Assembly (NCBI GenBank): GCA_023954195.1
Contig: JAMLIK010000004.1
Location: 124,001-188,000, forward strand
Origin: Xanthobacteraceae bacterium
Lineage (GTDB): Bacteria > Pseudomonadota > Alphaproteobacteria > Rhizobiales > Xanthobacteraceae
Reading direction: 5' to 3'
Length of the DNA: 64,000 bases
This document shows positions 28,410 to 37,301 of the stretch, piece by piece. How positions within the stretch are numbered: position 1 is the stretch's first letter; each line of letters begins with the position of its first letter. Under the pieces are notes generated by a model that was not told the DNA's origin, did not search any database, and saw only the letters and a program-made list of their open reading frames with translations. Made by a program: the position numbers and the translations under genes.

Positions 28410-31379
28410 ATGGCGATCTATCATCTTCACGTCAAGGTCATCGGCCGCAAGGCCGGGAGTAGCGCGGTCGCTTCCGCCGCCTACCGTTCGGCCTCGCGGC
28501 TGCGCGACGAGCGCATCGACCGCGTGCAGGATTTTTCCGCCAAGCGTGGCGTCGTCCATTCCGAGGTGCTGTTGCCGGAGAACGCACCGGAGCATTGGTC
28601 CGACCGCGAACGGCTCTGGAACGATGTTGAGGCGTTCGAGGTCAGGAAGGACGCCCAGCTTGTCCGCGAGGTCGAGTTCGCCATACCCCGCGAGATGACG
28701 CAGGCGCAGGGCATCGAGCTTGCCCGCGACTTCGCGCAGGCGGAATTTGTCGATCAGGGCATGATCGCCGACCTCAATGTGCATTGGGACATCGGCGAGG
28801 ACGGGATGCCGAAGCCCCATGCCCATGTCATGCTCACCATGCGCTCCGTGGACGAGAACGGCTTTGGCCAGAAGGTCCGCGACTGGAACCGCACGGAGAT
28901 GGTCGAGCGGTGGCGCGAGCGTTGGGCCGAACACGTCAACGAACGGCTGGCCGAACTCGACATTGATGCGCGCATCGACCACCGCAGCCTTGAGGCGCAG
29001 GGGATCGGGCTTGAGCCGCAGAGCCAGATCGGCGCACCGGCGCAGCGCATCGAGGGAGACGGGATCGAGGCCGCAGACCGCGCCGACATGCACCGGGAGA
29101 TCGCCCGCAGCAACGGCGCGCGGATCATTGCCGATCCATCGGTGGCGCTGGATGCGATCACACACCAGCAATCGACCTTCACACGCCGCGACATGGCGAT
29201 GTTTGCGCACCGGCATAGCGACGGCATCGACCAGTTCAACGAGGTCATGGGCGCGATGCGCGGTTCGCCCGATCTGGTCGAACTCGGCAAGGACGGACGC
29301 GGCGAGGATCGGTTCACCACCCGCGACATGATCGAGGCCGAACAGCGCCTGCACCGTGCCGCAGAGATGATGGCCGAGAAGGAGCGGCACGAGGTCAGCG
29401 ACAGGGACCGGGAAGCCGCTTTGGCCTGCGCCGCAGAACGCGGCCTTGTGCTGTCCGGCGAGCAGGCCGATGCGCTGGCGCATGTCACCGATGGTCGCGA
29501 CCTTGGCATTGTCGTCGGCTATGCCGGGACGGGAAAGAGCGCCATGCTTGGCGTTGCCCGCGAGGCGTGGGAATCTGCTGGTTACGAGGTTCGCGGTGTT
29601 GCCCTGTCCGGCATCGCGGCGGAGAATCTGGAAAGCGGATCGGGCATCGCGTCCCGCACCATCGCCAGCATGGAACATGGCTGGGGACAGGGCCGCGACA
29701 TGCTCACCAGCCGCGATGTGCTTGTCATCGACGAGGCGGGCATGGTCGGCACGCGGCAGTTGGAGCGCGTGTTGTCCCATGCCGCCGAGGCTGGTGCAAA
29801 GGTCGTGCTGGTTGGCGATCCGCAGCAATTGCAATCCATCGAGGCGGGTGCGGCCTTCCGGTCGATCCACGAACGCCACGGCGGCGTAGAAATCCATGAG
29901 GTCCGCCGCCAGCGTGAGGACTGGCAGCGAGACGGCACCCGCGATCTGGCGACCGGAAGGACCGGCGCGGCGATCCATGCCTATGACGCGCACGACATGG
30001 TGCATTCCGCCGATACGCGCGAACAGGCGCGCGGCGATCTGATCGACCGCTGGGACCGTCAGCGTCAGGCGTCACCGGACAGCAGCCGCATTATCCTCAC
30101 CCACACCAATGCCGAGGTGCGGGAACTCAACGAAGCCGCCCGCGACAGGATGCGGGAGGCTGGCGATCTGGGCGAGGATGTGCGCGTCACCGTTGAACGC
30201 GGAGAACGCAGCTTCGCCGCCGGAGATCGCGTCATGTTCCTCCAAAACGAGCGCGGGCTTGGCGTGAAGAACGGAACGCTCGGCACGGTAGAGGCAGCCA
30301 GCCCGCAATCCATGTCGGTTCGCACCGACGATGGCCGGTCCATTGCCTTCGACCTCAAGGACTACAGCCGTATCGACCACGGCTATGCCGCGACGATCCA
30401 CAAGGCGCAGGGCATGACCGTGGACCGCACCCATGTGCTGGCAACGCCGGGCATGGACGCCCACGGCAGCTATGTTGCCCTGTCCCGCCACCGCTATGGC
30501 ATGGAGCTGCACTATGGCCGCGATGACTTCGCCAGTCAGGACAAGCTCATCAATACCCTGTCGCGCGACCGGGCCAAGGATATGGCGACGGATTATGAAC
30601 CGGCGCAGAGCTACGCCGAACGGCGCGGTATCACCTCCCATGCCCGTGATGCCGCCGTTGAACAGATACGTGTGCCGGACAATGCTCTCGACCGGATCGA
30701 CGACATCATCTTCAGCGTGCGCGAACCTCGTGATGGCGCAGAAGGGCCGGAAAGGGAGACGACCGGCAGGGGGATAAGGCAGGAGATCGAGGCGGTGGCG
30801 CGGGACGCCGGAATAGATTCGGAGGATGCCTTGCGCCACGCCCGCAGGATGGCGCTCATCCGCCATGCCCATGCCGTTGGCCAGGTCTTCAACGCCGAGG
30901 ATGCCGGGAGCAAGGCAAGCCCCGCACAATGGGAAGAACTGGTCGATTCCCGCAGGGCATTTGATGAGGTGCGGCCCTATGGCTGGCAGGACGCGGAAGC
31001 GGCCTATGCCAAGGATGAGAGCCTTGCCCATGAGGCGGGATCGGGAAAGGTCAATCGCGCCATCCGCGCCCTACAACTCGAAACCGAGATTCGCACCAGC
31101 CCGGAGCGCCGCGCGGATCGTTTCGTGGAACGGTTCCGAGAACTCAAACAGACCGGCGAGCGCCAATATGCGGGGGGCAACTATTCCGGCCACAAGGCGG
31201 CGCGGGCGGAGATGGGCAACATGGCGATGAGCCTCGAACGCGATCCGCAGATGGAATCCCTGCTCGAAGGCCGCAAGAAACAACTCGGCATCGGCATGGA
31301 TTTCGACTCAGGCATGAGGCTCGGCCGACAACTTGCCCTCAGTCACGGCCTCGGCAGGGGTCGGGGTATCGGGTTGTAG
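28410..31379 (+). CDS. traA: Ti-type relaxase/helicase TraA
   Basis: TraA nicks oriT and unwinds the transferred strand. From the ATG at 28410 (MAIYHLHVKVIGRKAGSSAV) the protein is 989 residues. The N-terminal 230 residues form a MobA/MobL-type relaxase with AAYRSASRL and the metal-binding HVMLTMR region. A superfamily 1 helicase follows: Walker A GYAGTGKS near residue 370, Walker B VIDEAGMVG near 440, LVGDPQQLQSI, and C-terminal VALSRHR. Ti-plasmid TraA is about 1100 residues, so this is slightly short. The frame is open from 28275, but that stretch covers oriT. Confidence 0.92.
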   Translation: MAIYHLHVKVIGRKAGSSAVASAAYRSASRLRDERIDRVQDFSAKRGVVHSEVLLPENAPEHWSDRERLWNDVEAFEVRKDAQLVREVEFAIPREMTQAQGIELARDFAQAEFVDQGMIADLNVHWDIGEDGMPKPHAHVMLTMRSVDENGFGQKVRDWNRTEMVERWRERWAEHVNERLAELDIDARIDHRSLEAQGIGLEPQSQIGAPAQRIEGDGIEAADRADMHREIARSNGARIIADPSVALDAITHQQSTFTRRDMAMFAHRHSDGIDQFNEVMGAMRGSPDLVELGKDGRGEDRFTTRDMIEAEQRLHRAAEMMAEKERHEVSDRDREAALACAAERGLVLSGEQADALAHVTDGRDLGIVVGYAGTGKSAMLGVAREAWESAGYEVRGVALSGIAAENLESGSGIASRTIASMEHGWGQGRDMLTSRDVLVIDEAGMVGTRQLERVLSHAAEAGAKVVLVGDPQQLQSIEAGAAFRSIHERHGGVEIHEVRRQREDWQRDGTRDLATGRTGAAIHAYDAHDMVHSADTREQARGDLIDRWDRQRQASPDSSRIILTHTNAEVRELNEAARDRMREAGDLGEDVRVTVERGERSFAAGDRVMFLQNERGLGVKNGTLGTVEAASPQSMSVRTDDGRSIAFDLKDYSRIDHGYAATIHKAQGMTVDRTHVLATPGMDAHGSYVALSRHRYGMELHYGRDDFASQDKLINTLSRDRAKDMATDYEPAQSYAERRGITSHARDAAVEQIRVPDNALDRIDDIIFSVREPRDGAEGPERETTGRGIRQEIEAVARDAGIDSEDALRHARRMALIRHAHAVGQVFNAEDAGSKASPAQWEELVDSRRAFDEVRPYGWQDAEAAYAKDESLAHEAGSGKVNRAIRALQLETEIRTSPERRADRFVERFRELKQTGERQYAGGNYSGHKAARAEMGNMAMSLERDPQMESLLEGRKKQLGIGMDFDSGMRLGRQLALSHGLGRGRGIGL

Positions 31380-31446
31380 ATGGTAGAACCTACCTTTTTG
31401 CCGCCCTTTGTACGCCGCAGTACTACGACGGCTAAATACCTCTTGC

Positions 31447-31464
31447 GCAACGACAAATCGTTGC
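31447..31464. promoter_or_regulatory. Perfect inverted repeat upstream of alpA-like gene
   Basis: GCAACGA-CAAA-TCGTTGC is a perfect 7-bp inverted repeat in the 137-base gap between traA and the AlpA-like gene. It could be an operator or a weak terminator of traA. No T-run follows. Confidence 0.4.
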
Positions 31465-31516
31465 TCTGTCTGGTCTCTGCAATCGTCAGAAACGACCAGC
31501 AGGAGGCAGCTCAGCC

Positions 31517-31744
31517 ATGCGTCAACCAGACCGTATTATCCGCTTTGACACCGTTCGTGCCCGCACCGGCCTGTCGCGGTCCACCATCTACCGCAAGATC
31601 GCCGAGGGCACTTTCCCGGCCCAACTGAAGATCAGCATCAACGGCGCTGGGTGGCGGGAATCCGACATCAACCGCTGGGTTGCCGATCCCGCCGGGTGGC
31701 GGCAGCACTCGCGCAACGAGTTCGACTTCCTCGATGACTATTGA
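31517..31744 (+). CDS. AlpA-family excisionase/regulator
   Basis: This 75-residue MerR-like winged helix-turn-helix protein (MRQPDRIIRFDTVRARTGLSRST..., then WRESDINRWVAD) is of the AlpA type, often a recombination directionality factor or a regulator of the integrase of its element. GGAGG is close upstream of the ATG. The next gene overlaps its 3' end by 11 bases. Confidence 0.85.
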   Translation: MRQPDRIIRFDTVRARTGLSRSTIYRKIAEGTFPAQLKISINGAGWRESDINRWVADPAGWRQHSRNEFDFLDDY

Positions 31745-32051
31745 TCGCAGGGACGACGACAAGCCCGAGGCGGCATCCCGGTCCCGGCGCGCCAAACGCC
31801 CGCCCACGGCATCGGAGCAGCTTGAGGAACTGCTGGGCTATCCGTGGCCGTTCCCCGGCAGACCGCCCAAACACGACCTCAGCACATGGACCGTCACCGA
31901 CGACTGGCCCGATCCCGTTCCGGTCACGGAAGCCGAGATCGAGGTGTTCGAGCGATGGTTCGGCGACCTGTTCGATGAACTATTCGGCCCTGACACTGCC
32001 TTGCCTGACGCCGGGACCGAAATCGACCTTGAAAACGGTACTATAAAATGA
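31734..32051 (+). CDS. Unknown acidic protein of the mobile element
   Basis: Starting at the ATG overlapping the alpA end, the product is 105 residues (MTIDRRDDDKPEAASR...). It has a basic N-terminus and an acidic C-terminal half, with ELLGYPWPFPGRPPKHD in the middle. No family is recognised. The overlap with alpA suggests cotranscription and a role in the element's own biology. Confidence 0.65.
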   Translation: MTIDRRDDDKPEAASRSRRAKRPPTASEQLEELLGYPWPFPGRPPKHDLSTWTVTDDWPDPVPVTEAEIEVFERWFGDLFDELFGPDTALPDAGTEIDLENGTIK

Positions 32052-32064
32052 TACTGGATACTCC

Positions 32065-32319
32065 ATGAAAAAGCGGCACAGAGCCACGCTGGAGCTAATC
32101 TTCGCCCGCCCGGTCAACGGCTCGATCCGCTGGGCCGACATTGAGGCGCTGTTCGTCGCTCTCGGGGCGGAGGTCAGCGAGCGGGAAGGGTCGCGGATCG
32201 GCGTGTTCCTGTTCGGCGAGGTGCGTGTCTTTCATCGCCCGCATCCGTCACCGGATACGGACAAAGGTGCGGTTGCCAGCATCCGTAAATGGCTGGACGA
32301 ACACGGAGTAAAGCCATGA
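32065..32319 (+). CDS. hicA: HicA-family toxin
   Basis: The 84-residue protein fits the HicA dsRBD-like RNase fold: an N-terminal helix (RATLELIFARPVNGSIRWAD), then strands REGSRIGVFLFGEVRVFHRPHP, then KGAVASIRKWLDEHG. The His that classical HicA carries after GS is replaced by Arg here, as in a sub-branch of annotated HicA proteins, so activity should not be assumed. It overlaps hicB by four bases. Confidence 0.8.
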   Translation: MKKRHRATLELIFARPVNGSIRWADIEALFVALGAEVSEREGSRIGVFLFGEVRVFHRPHPSPDTDKGAVASIRKWLDEHGVKP

Positions 32320-32648
32320 ACAATGTCGTTGAAATCAATGGCGAGAAGGCGGTGATCGCTTTCGATCCCGAGATTCAAATGCTGCGCGGCGAGTTTGTCG
32401 GCCTCAATGGCGGGGCCGACTTCTATGCCGAAAGCGTCCACGACCTGATCGAGGCAGGTCGCAAGTCGCTGGCCGTCTATCTCGAAATGTGCCGGGAGAA
32501 GGGTATCGAACCGCGCCGGAAGTTCTCCGGTAAGTTCAATGTCCGTCTCGATCCCAATGATCACGCCGCGGCCGTCATTGCAGCGGCAGCAGCGGGCAAG
32601 AGCCTTAATGAATGGATTGTCGGGACGATCCGGGAGGCCGCTGAATAG
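32316..32648 (+). CDS. hicB: HicB-family antitoxin
   Basis: The 110-residue product has a degenerate RNase H-like N-terminal half (GEKAVIAFDPEIQMLRGEFVG, then GADFYAESVHDLIEAGRKSL) and a C-terminal ribbon-helix-helix (KFNVRLDPNDHAAAV...SLNEWIVGTI), the HicB architecture. The ATG overlaps the hicA stop as ATGA. The pair probably stabilises the element after integration. Confidence 0.88.
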   Translation: MNNVVEINGEKAVIAFDPEIQMLRGEFVGLNGGADFYAESVHDLIEAGRKSLAVYLEMCREKGIEPRRKFSGKFNVRLDPNDHAAAVIAAAAAGKSLNEWIVGTIREAAE

Positions 32649-32690
32649 CGGTGCTGTCCGGTTCGACCGGGTTTGAAAGGAGACATCGCC

Positions 32691-34322
32691 ATGACCGCTT
32701 CCACCGTGCCGCTACGCGCTGCCCTCTATCTGCGCGTCTCGACGGCGCGGCAGGCCGAGCATGATGTTTCCATTCCCGATCAGAAGCGGCAGGGCGAAGC
32801 CTATTGCGATGCGCGCAACCTGCAACTGGTCGAAACCTTCATCGAACCCGGCGCATCGGCGACCAACGACCGCCGCCCCGAGTTCCAGCGCATGATCGAG
32901 GCAGGCACATCGAAGCCCGCACCCTTCGATGTTGTCGTGGTCCATTCGTTCAGCCGCTTCTTCCGCGACCACTTCGAGCTTGAGTTCTATGTCCGCAAGC
33001 TCGCCAAGAACGGCGTCAAGCTGGTTTCGATCACACAGGAAATGGGGGATGACCCCATGCACGTCATGATGCGGCAGATCATGGCGTTGTTCGATGAATA
33101 CCAGTCCAAGGAAAACGCCAAACACGTCATGCGGGCCTTGAAGGAGAATGCGCGGCAAGGCTTCTGGAACGGCTCGCTTCCTCCTATCGGCTATCGCACG
33201 GTCGCCGCCGAACAGCGCGGCGCGAAGGTCAAGAAGAAGATCGAGATCGACCCGCTGCACGCCGACACGGTGCGGCTGATCTATCGTCTCGCCTTGGAGG
33301 GTGACGGCACGACCGGCCAGATGGGCGTCAAGAACATCGTCTCCTATCTCAACAGCCGCCGCATCTTCACCCGCGACGGCGGCCGCTGGGGCATCGGTCA
33401 GGTTCACCGCATCCTGACCCGCCGCACCTACATGGGCGAGCATGAGTTCAACAAGCGCAGTAAGACCAAGGAGTTGAAGCCGGTCAGCGAGATCGTGACG
33501 GTTCCTGTTCCGCCGATCATCGACAAGGAGACGTTCGACGCGGTTCAGAAACTGCTCAAGGCCCGCAATCCCAAGGTGATGCCTGCCCGTGTCATCAGCG
33601 GCCCCACCATGCTGACCGGACTTATCCATTGCGCCAAGTGCGGCGGAGCCATGACCATCCGCACCGGCAAGGGCGGGCGCTATCGCTATTACGCTTGCTC
33701 GATGAAGGCGCGGCAGGGTCCGACCGCCTGCGAGGGCATGGCCGTGCCGATGGAGAAGCTGGACGATCTGGTCGCCGACCACCTTGAGCAGCAGCTTCTC
33801 CAACCCGAGCGGTTGGAGACCGTTCTTGCCGCCGCGCTCGACCGCAGGGAGGAACATGCCGAGCGCCGCCGCGAGCATATTGCCGAGTTGAGCAAGCGCG
33901 CCGCCGAATCGGAATTGCGTCTCAAGCGCCTCTATGACGCCATCGAGGCGGGCGTGGCCGATCTGGACGACCCGGCGCTGAAAGACCGCATCGACGGCCT
34001 CAAGGCCATCCGCGATCAGGCCAAGGCCGATGCAGACCGCGCGCAGGGGATGCTTCAAAACTCGGGGCAGAAGGCCGTGACGCCGCAGATGCTGCGCAAG
34101 TTCGCCACGACCGCCCGCGAGCGTATCCGGCTGGAAAGCGGCGGTTATCGCCGCGACCACCTGCGCGCGCTCGCCCAGCGCGTCGAGGTTGCCGAGGGCG
34201 AGGTTCGTATCATGGGATCGAAGTCTCGGCTGCTACAGACGCTTGTGGCGGGAAGTGGCGTAAACTCAGTGCCCACTCAGGGACTGAAGTGGCGGAGAGG
34301 GAGGGATTCGAACCCCCGATAG
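32691..34322 (+). CDS. Large serine recombinase (integrase)
   Basis: This enzyme integrates and excises the element. From the ATG at 32691 (GGAGACATCGCC before it) it has 543 residues: a resolvase domain with catalytic Ser17 (YLRVSTARQ), a recombinase domain (about 170-300), a zinc ribbon beginning LIHCAKCGG (about 313), and a long coiled coil (about 385-455). The last codons (WRRGRDSNPR) are translated from tRNA-Ser DNA, since the stop at 34320-34322 lies inside the tRNA gene. In the excised circle the C-terminus would instead end ...KWRAATDNDDHYVYAIALL. Confidence 0.93.
   Translation: MTASTVPLRAALYLRVSTARQAEHDVSIPDQKRQGEAYCDARNLQLVETFIEPGASATNDRRPEFQRMIEAGTSKPAPFDVVVVHSFSRFFRDHFELEFYVRKLAKNGVKLVSITQEMGDDPMHVMMRQIMALFDEYQSKENAKHVMRALKENARQGFWNGSLPPIGYRTVAAEQRGAKVKKKIEIDPLHADTVRLIYRLALEGDGTTGQMGVKNIVSYLNSRRIFTRDGGRWGIGQVHRILTRRTYMGEHEFNKRSKTKELKPVSEIVTVPVPPIIDKETFDAVQKLLKARNPKVMPARVISGPTMLTGLIHCAKCGGAMTIRTGKGGRYRYYACSMKARQGPTACEGMAVPMEKLDDLVADHLEQQLLQPERLETVLAAALDRREEHAERRREHIAELSKRAAESELRLKRLYDAIEAGVADLDDPALKDRIDGLKAIRDQAKADADRAQGMLQNSGQKAVTPQMLRKFATTARERIRLESGGYRRDHLRALAQRVEVAEGEVRIMGSKSRLLQTLVAGSGVNSVPTQGLKWRRGRDSNPR
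34285..34295 (+). repeat. Candidate right attachment site core at tRNA-Ser 3' end
   Basis: TGAAGTGGCGG repeats 24538-24548. Read on the minus strand it is CCGCCACTTCA: the last two acceptor-stem bases, the discriminator G, CCA and five flanking bases of tRNA-Ser. Confidence 0.65.
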
Positions 34323-34379
34323 GCTTGCACCTATGCCGCATTTCGAGTGCGGTGCATTCAACCACTCTGCCACCTCTCC
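34290..34379 (-). tRNA. tRNA-Ser (anticodon CGA)
   Basis: The minus strand from 34379 begins GGAGAGGTGGCAGAGTGG, a class II tRNA start with a Ser-type D arm. It has the anticodon loop CACTCGAAAT (CGA), a long variable arm and GGTTCGAATCCC, then CTCTCC-G-CCA with an encoded CCA. It is the integration site of the mobile element. Its first 34322-34379 part is host DNA, and the acceptor end coincides with the att core, so tRNA function is preserved. Confidence 0.96.
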
Positions 34380-34511
34380 AGGGGCCGAGATTCCGGGGGA
34401 GCCCCGTCAGCGGTCAGCGGTGTTCTAGGCGAGGATGGCAAGCCAGGCAAGCCGCGCCCGCATGAAAATATTCACCTGCGGCGGGCGGGGGCGGTTGCGC
34501 TAGCATGGGGC

Positions 34512-35024
34512 ATGGCATCGACACCGATTCGCATCGTGGGCATCGACCCGGGGCTGCGCCGCACCGGCTGGGGCGTGATCGACATCGAGGGCAACCGGCT
34601 GATCCATGTCGGCTGCGGCTCGGTGGAGACGCGCGAGGACATGGCGCTGGCGCGCCGTCTGCTGGCGATCCATGACGGTCTCGCCGAGGTGCTCGGCGCG
34701 TTCAGGCCGGGAGAGGCGGCGGTGGAGCAGACATTTGTCAACAAGGATGGCGTCGCCACCCTGAAGCTCGGCCAGGCGCGCGGCGTCGCCATGCTGGTGC
34801 CGGCGATGTTCGGCATCCCGGTGGCGGAATACGCGCCCAACAAGGTCAAGAAGACCGTGGTGGGCGCCGGCCATGCCGATAAAACCCAGATTCAGGTGAT
34901 GCTGAAAATCCTGCTGCCGAAGGCCGACCCGAGAACGCCCGACGCCGCCGACGCGCTGGCCATCGCCATCACCCATGCCCACCACCGTCAAAGCGCGGCG
35001 CTGCGGATGAGGGTGGCGGGATGA
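34512..35024 (+). CDS. ruvC: Crossover junction endodeoxyribonuclease RuvC
   Basis: RuvC resolves Holliday junctions. The ATG at 34512 gives 170 residues, the family length, with catalytic acids in [17 protein letters not shown] (Asp), [10 protein letters not shown] (Glu) and the C-terminal [14 protein letters not shown] (Asp pair). The longer frame to 34347 lies in tRNA and leader DNA and was rejected. It heads ruvC-ruvA-(membrane protein)-ruvB. Confidence 0.96.
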   Translation: MASTPIRIVGIDPGLRRTGWGVIDIEGNRLIHVGCGSVETREDMALARRLLAIHDGLAEVLGAFRPGEAAVEQTFVNKDGVATLKLGQARGVAMLVPAMFGIPVAEYAPNKVKKTVVGAGHADKTQIQVMLKILLPKADPRTPDAADALAIAITHAHHRQSAALRMRVAG

Positions 35025-35043
35025 GGGGATCGGGAGGCTGTTC

Positions 35044-35661
35044 ATGATCGGCAAGCTCAAGGGCCTGATCGATTCCTACGGCGAGGACTATGTGATCCTC
35101 GACGTCGCCGGCGTCGGCTATCAGGTGCATTGCGCCTCGCGCACCTTGCAGGCGCTGCCGTCACCCGGCGAGGCGGCGGTGCTGTCGATCGAGACTTACG
35201 TGCGCGAGGACCAGATCAAGCTGTTCGGCTTCCGCAGCGATGTCGAGCGGGAATGGTTCCGCCTGTTGCAGACGGTGCAGGGCGTCGGCGCCAAGGTTGC
35301 GCTCGCGGTGCTCGGCACCTTGTCGCCGTCCGATCTTGCCAACGCCATCGCGCTGCGGGACAAGGCGGCGGTGGCGCGCACGCCGGGGGTCGGCGCCAAG
35401 GTGGCGGAGCGCATCGTCACCGAGTTGAAGGACAAGGCGCCCGCCTTCGCCAATGTCGATCCGGCGGTGGTGAAACTCAGCGGCGCCCTCGACGACGCCC
35501 GCGCGCCGCGCGCGGTGGCGGACGCGATCTCGGCGCTGGTCAATCTCGGCTACGGCCAGCCGCAGGCCGCCGCCGCCATCGCGGCCGCCGCGCGCGCCGC
35601 CGGCGACACGGCCGAAACCGCGCAACTGATCCGGCTCGGGTTGAAGGAATTGTCGAAGTGA
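35044..35661 (+). CDS. ruvA: Holliday junction DNA helicase subunit RuvA
   Basis: RuvA binds the four-way junction and loads RuvB. The 205-residue protein begins [19 protein letters not shown] (OB fold), has two helix-hairpin-helix motifs ([13 protein letters not shown] and [13 protein letters not shown]) and the C-terminal RuvB-binding domain. It starts 19 bases after ruvC. Confidence 0.97.
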   Translation: MIGKLKGLIDSYGEDYVILDVAGVGYQVHCASRTLQALPSPGEAAVLSIETYVREDQIKLFGFRSDVEREWFRLLQTVQGVGAKVALAVLGTLSPSDLANAIALRDKAAVARTPGVGAKVAERIVTELKDKAPAFANVDPAVVKLSGALDDARAPRAVADAISALVNLGYGQPQAAAAIAAAARAAGDTAETAQLIRLGLKELSK

Positions 35662-35663
35662 GC

Positions 35664-36173
35664 ATGCCGCCACCATTGCTGGCCACGACCCCCGCGCAGC
35701 CTTCGCGTGGCAAGCGCATCAACTGCCTGATCGCGATCCTGATGGTGTTCGTGTTCATCGGGCCGCCGGTGGGGGCGCTGGCCTTCATGCTGACGGTGGG
35801 GCTGATCGGCATGGGCGCGAAGGTCGATCTCATCGGTCTGTCATGGATCGGGCTGTTCGCGCTGATCTACGCCGCGCCGCTGAGCTACTTCATCGGCGCG
35901 GGACCGGCGGCGGTCGGCGGCCTGATCTTCGGCGTTCGGCAGGCGTTCTTCGGTCCGGTCCGCTGGCCGGTGGCGGCGCTGATCGGCATCGGCGTCGGGG
36001 TCGGTTTTCTGGTGATCTCGGGCCATTCGCTGCCGTCGATGCTGGCCGACAGCGAGCAGCCGGAATATATTCCAGTGATGGTTATCACTTGCCTCGCCGC
36101 CACCGTGGCGTGCTGGGCCATCGTCCGCACCTGGCATTTCGCGCCGAACGGTCGGGCGGGAGCGACCACATGA
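35664..36173 (+). CDS. Unknown membrane protein between ruvA and ruvB
   Basis: This 169-residue protein has about four membrane helices (from [21 protein letters not shown] onward) and a short polar C-terminus. I do not recognise it. A GTG at 35658 overlapping the ruvA stop is an in-frame alternative start. Its TGA overlaps the ruvB ATG (ATGA), so it is embedded in the ruv operon although no link to recombination is evident. Confidence 0.7.
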   Translation: MPPPLLATTPAQPSRGKRINCLIAILMVFVFIGPPVGALAFMLTVGLIGMGAKVDLIGLSWIGLFALIYAAPLSYFIGAGPAAVGGLIFGVRQAFFGPVRWPVAALIGIGVGVGFLVISGHSLPSMLADSEQPEYIPVMVITCLAATVACWAIVRTWHFAPNGRAGATT

Positions 36174-37216
36174 CAACGCCCTCCCGCCTGGTCACGCCGG
36201 AGCGCCGTGCCGACGATATCGGCGATACCTCGCTGCGGCCGCAACTGCTCGCCGACTTTGTCGGGCAGGCGCAGGCGCGCGCCAATCTGCAGGTGTTCAT
36301 CGACGCCGCGCGCAAGCGCAAGGAGGCGCTCGATCACGTACTGTTCGTCGGCCCGCCCGGCCTCGGCAAGACCACACTGGCGCAGATCGTGGCGCGGGAA
36401 CTCGGCGTCGGTTTCCGCGCCACCTCCGGACCGGTGATTGCCAAGGCCGGCGACCTCGCGGCGCTGCTCACCAACCTCGAAGAACGCGACGTGCTGTTCA
36501 TCGACGAGATCCACCGCCTCAATCCGGCGGTGGAGGAAGTGCTCTATCCGGCGATGGAGGACTTTCAGCTCGACCTCATCATCGGCGAGGGCCCGGCGGC
36601 GCGCTCGGTGAAGATCGATCTGGCGAAATTCACGCTGGTCGGGGCGACCACGCGGGCGGGCCTGTTGACCAACCCGCTGCGCGACCGCTTCGGCATCCCG
36701 GTGCGGCTGAATTTCTACACCGTCGCGGAACTGGAGCACATCGTCAGCCGTGGCGCGCGGGTGCTCGGCATCGGCATGACGGCGGACGGCGCCAACGAGA
36801 TCGCCCGGCGCGCGCGCGGCACGCCGCGCATCGCCGGCCGCCTGCTGCGGCGGGTGCGCGACTTCGCGGAAGCCTCCGACGCCGCCGCGGTCGATCGCAA
36901 GATCGCCGATCACGCGCTCGGCGCGCTGGAGGTGGACGCCGCCGGGCTCGACGCGATGGACCGGCGCTATCTCACCACCATCGCGCTCAATTACGGCGGC
37001 GGGCCGGTTGGCGTCGAGACCATGGCGGCGGCGCTGTCGGAGCCGCGCGACGCCATCGAGGACATCATCGAGCCGTACCTGATCCAGTGCGGCTACCTGC
37101 AACGCACCCCGCGCGGCCGACTGCTGACGTCGCACGCCTTCCGGCATCTCGGGCTCGCCGAGCCGTCGCGCGAGCCGCCGCAGCCCGGCCTGTTCGGCGA
37201 GGGTGAGGATCGCTGA
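36170..37216 (+). CDS. ruvB: Holliday junction DNA helicase subunit RuvB
   Basis: RuvB is the AAA+ motor for branch migration. The ATG at 36170 overlaps the preceding stop and gives 348 residues. Motifs are Walker A ([10 protein letters not shown]), Walker B (LFIDEIHRL), sensor 1 (LVGATTRAG) and the C-terminal winged helix ([17 protein letters not shown]). The longer frame from 35843 is a shadow over the membrane-protein gene. Confidence 0.97.
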   Translation: MTTPSRLVTPERRADDIGDTSLRPQLLADFVGQAQARANLQVFIDAARKRKEALDHVLFVGPPGLGKTTLAQIVARELGVGFRATSGPVIAKAGDLAALLTNLEERDVLFIDEIHRLNPAVEEVLYPAMEDFQLDLIIGEGPAARSVKIDLAKFTLVGATTRAGLLTNPLRDRFGIPVRLNFYTVAELEHIVSRGARVLGIGMTADGANEIARRARGTPRIAGRLLRRVRDFAEASDAAAVDRKIADHALGALEVDAAGLDAMDRRYLTTIALNYGGGPVGVETMAAALSEPRDAIEDIIEPYLIQCGYLQRTPRGRLLTSHAFRHLGLAEPSREPPQPGLFGEGEDR

Positions 37217-37301
37217 CCGCGACGGGCAGCAGGCTTGCGGAGGCGGCGGATTTCCGCGTACAGCGGAGGCATAAACAAAAAATGCCGTCGGGAGGATCGT
37301 C

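Larger units (their letters stand above)
24538..34295. mobile_element. Integrative mobilizable element at tRNA-Ser
   Basis: The segment runs from an 11-bp direct repeat (TGAAGTGGCGG, 24538-24548) to its second copy at 34285-34295, at the 3' end of tRNA-Ser. It encodes a serine recombinase next to the tRNA, an AlpA-like protein, hicAB, relaxase TraA, TraC, TraD, an oriT and a four-gene cargo operon. There are no type IV secretion genes, so transfer would need a helper. Base composition is mosaic: the cargo is clearly AT-richer than both the transfer genes and the chromosome. The ends are inferred from the repeat and from the recombinase frame (see findings). Confidence 0.8.

Noticed and set aside
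28362-30005. Minus-strand frame (547 codons) opposite traA
   Set aside because: Shadow of traA codon bias; traA carries all relaxase and helicase motifs.
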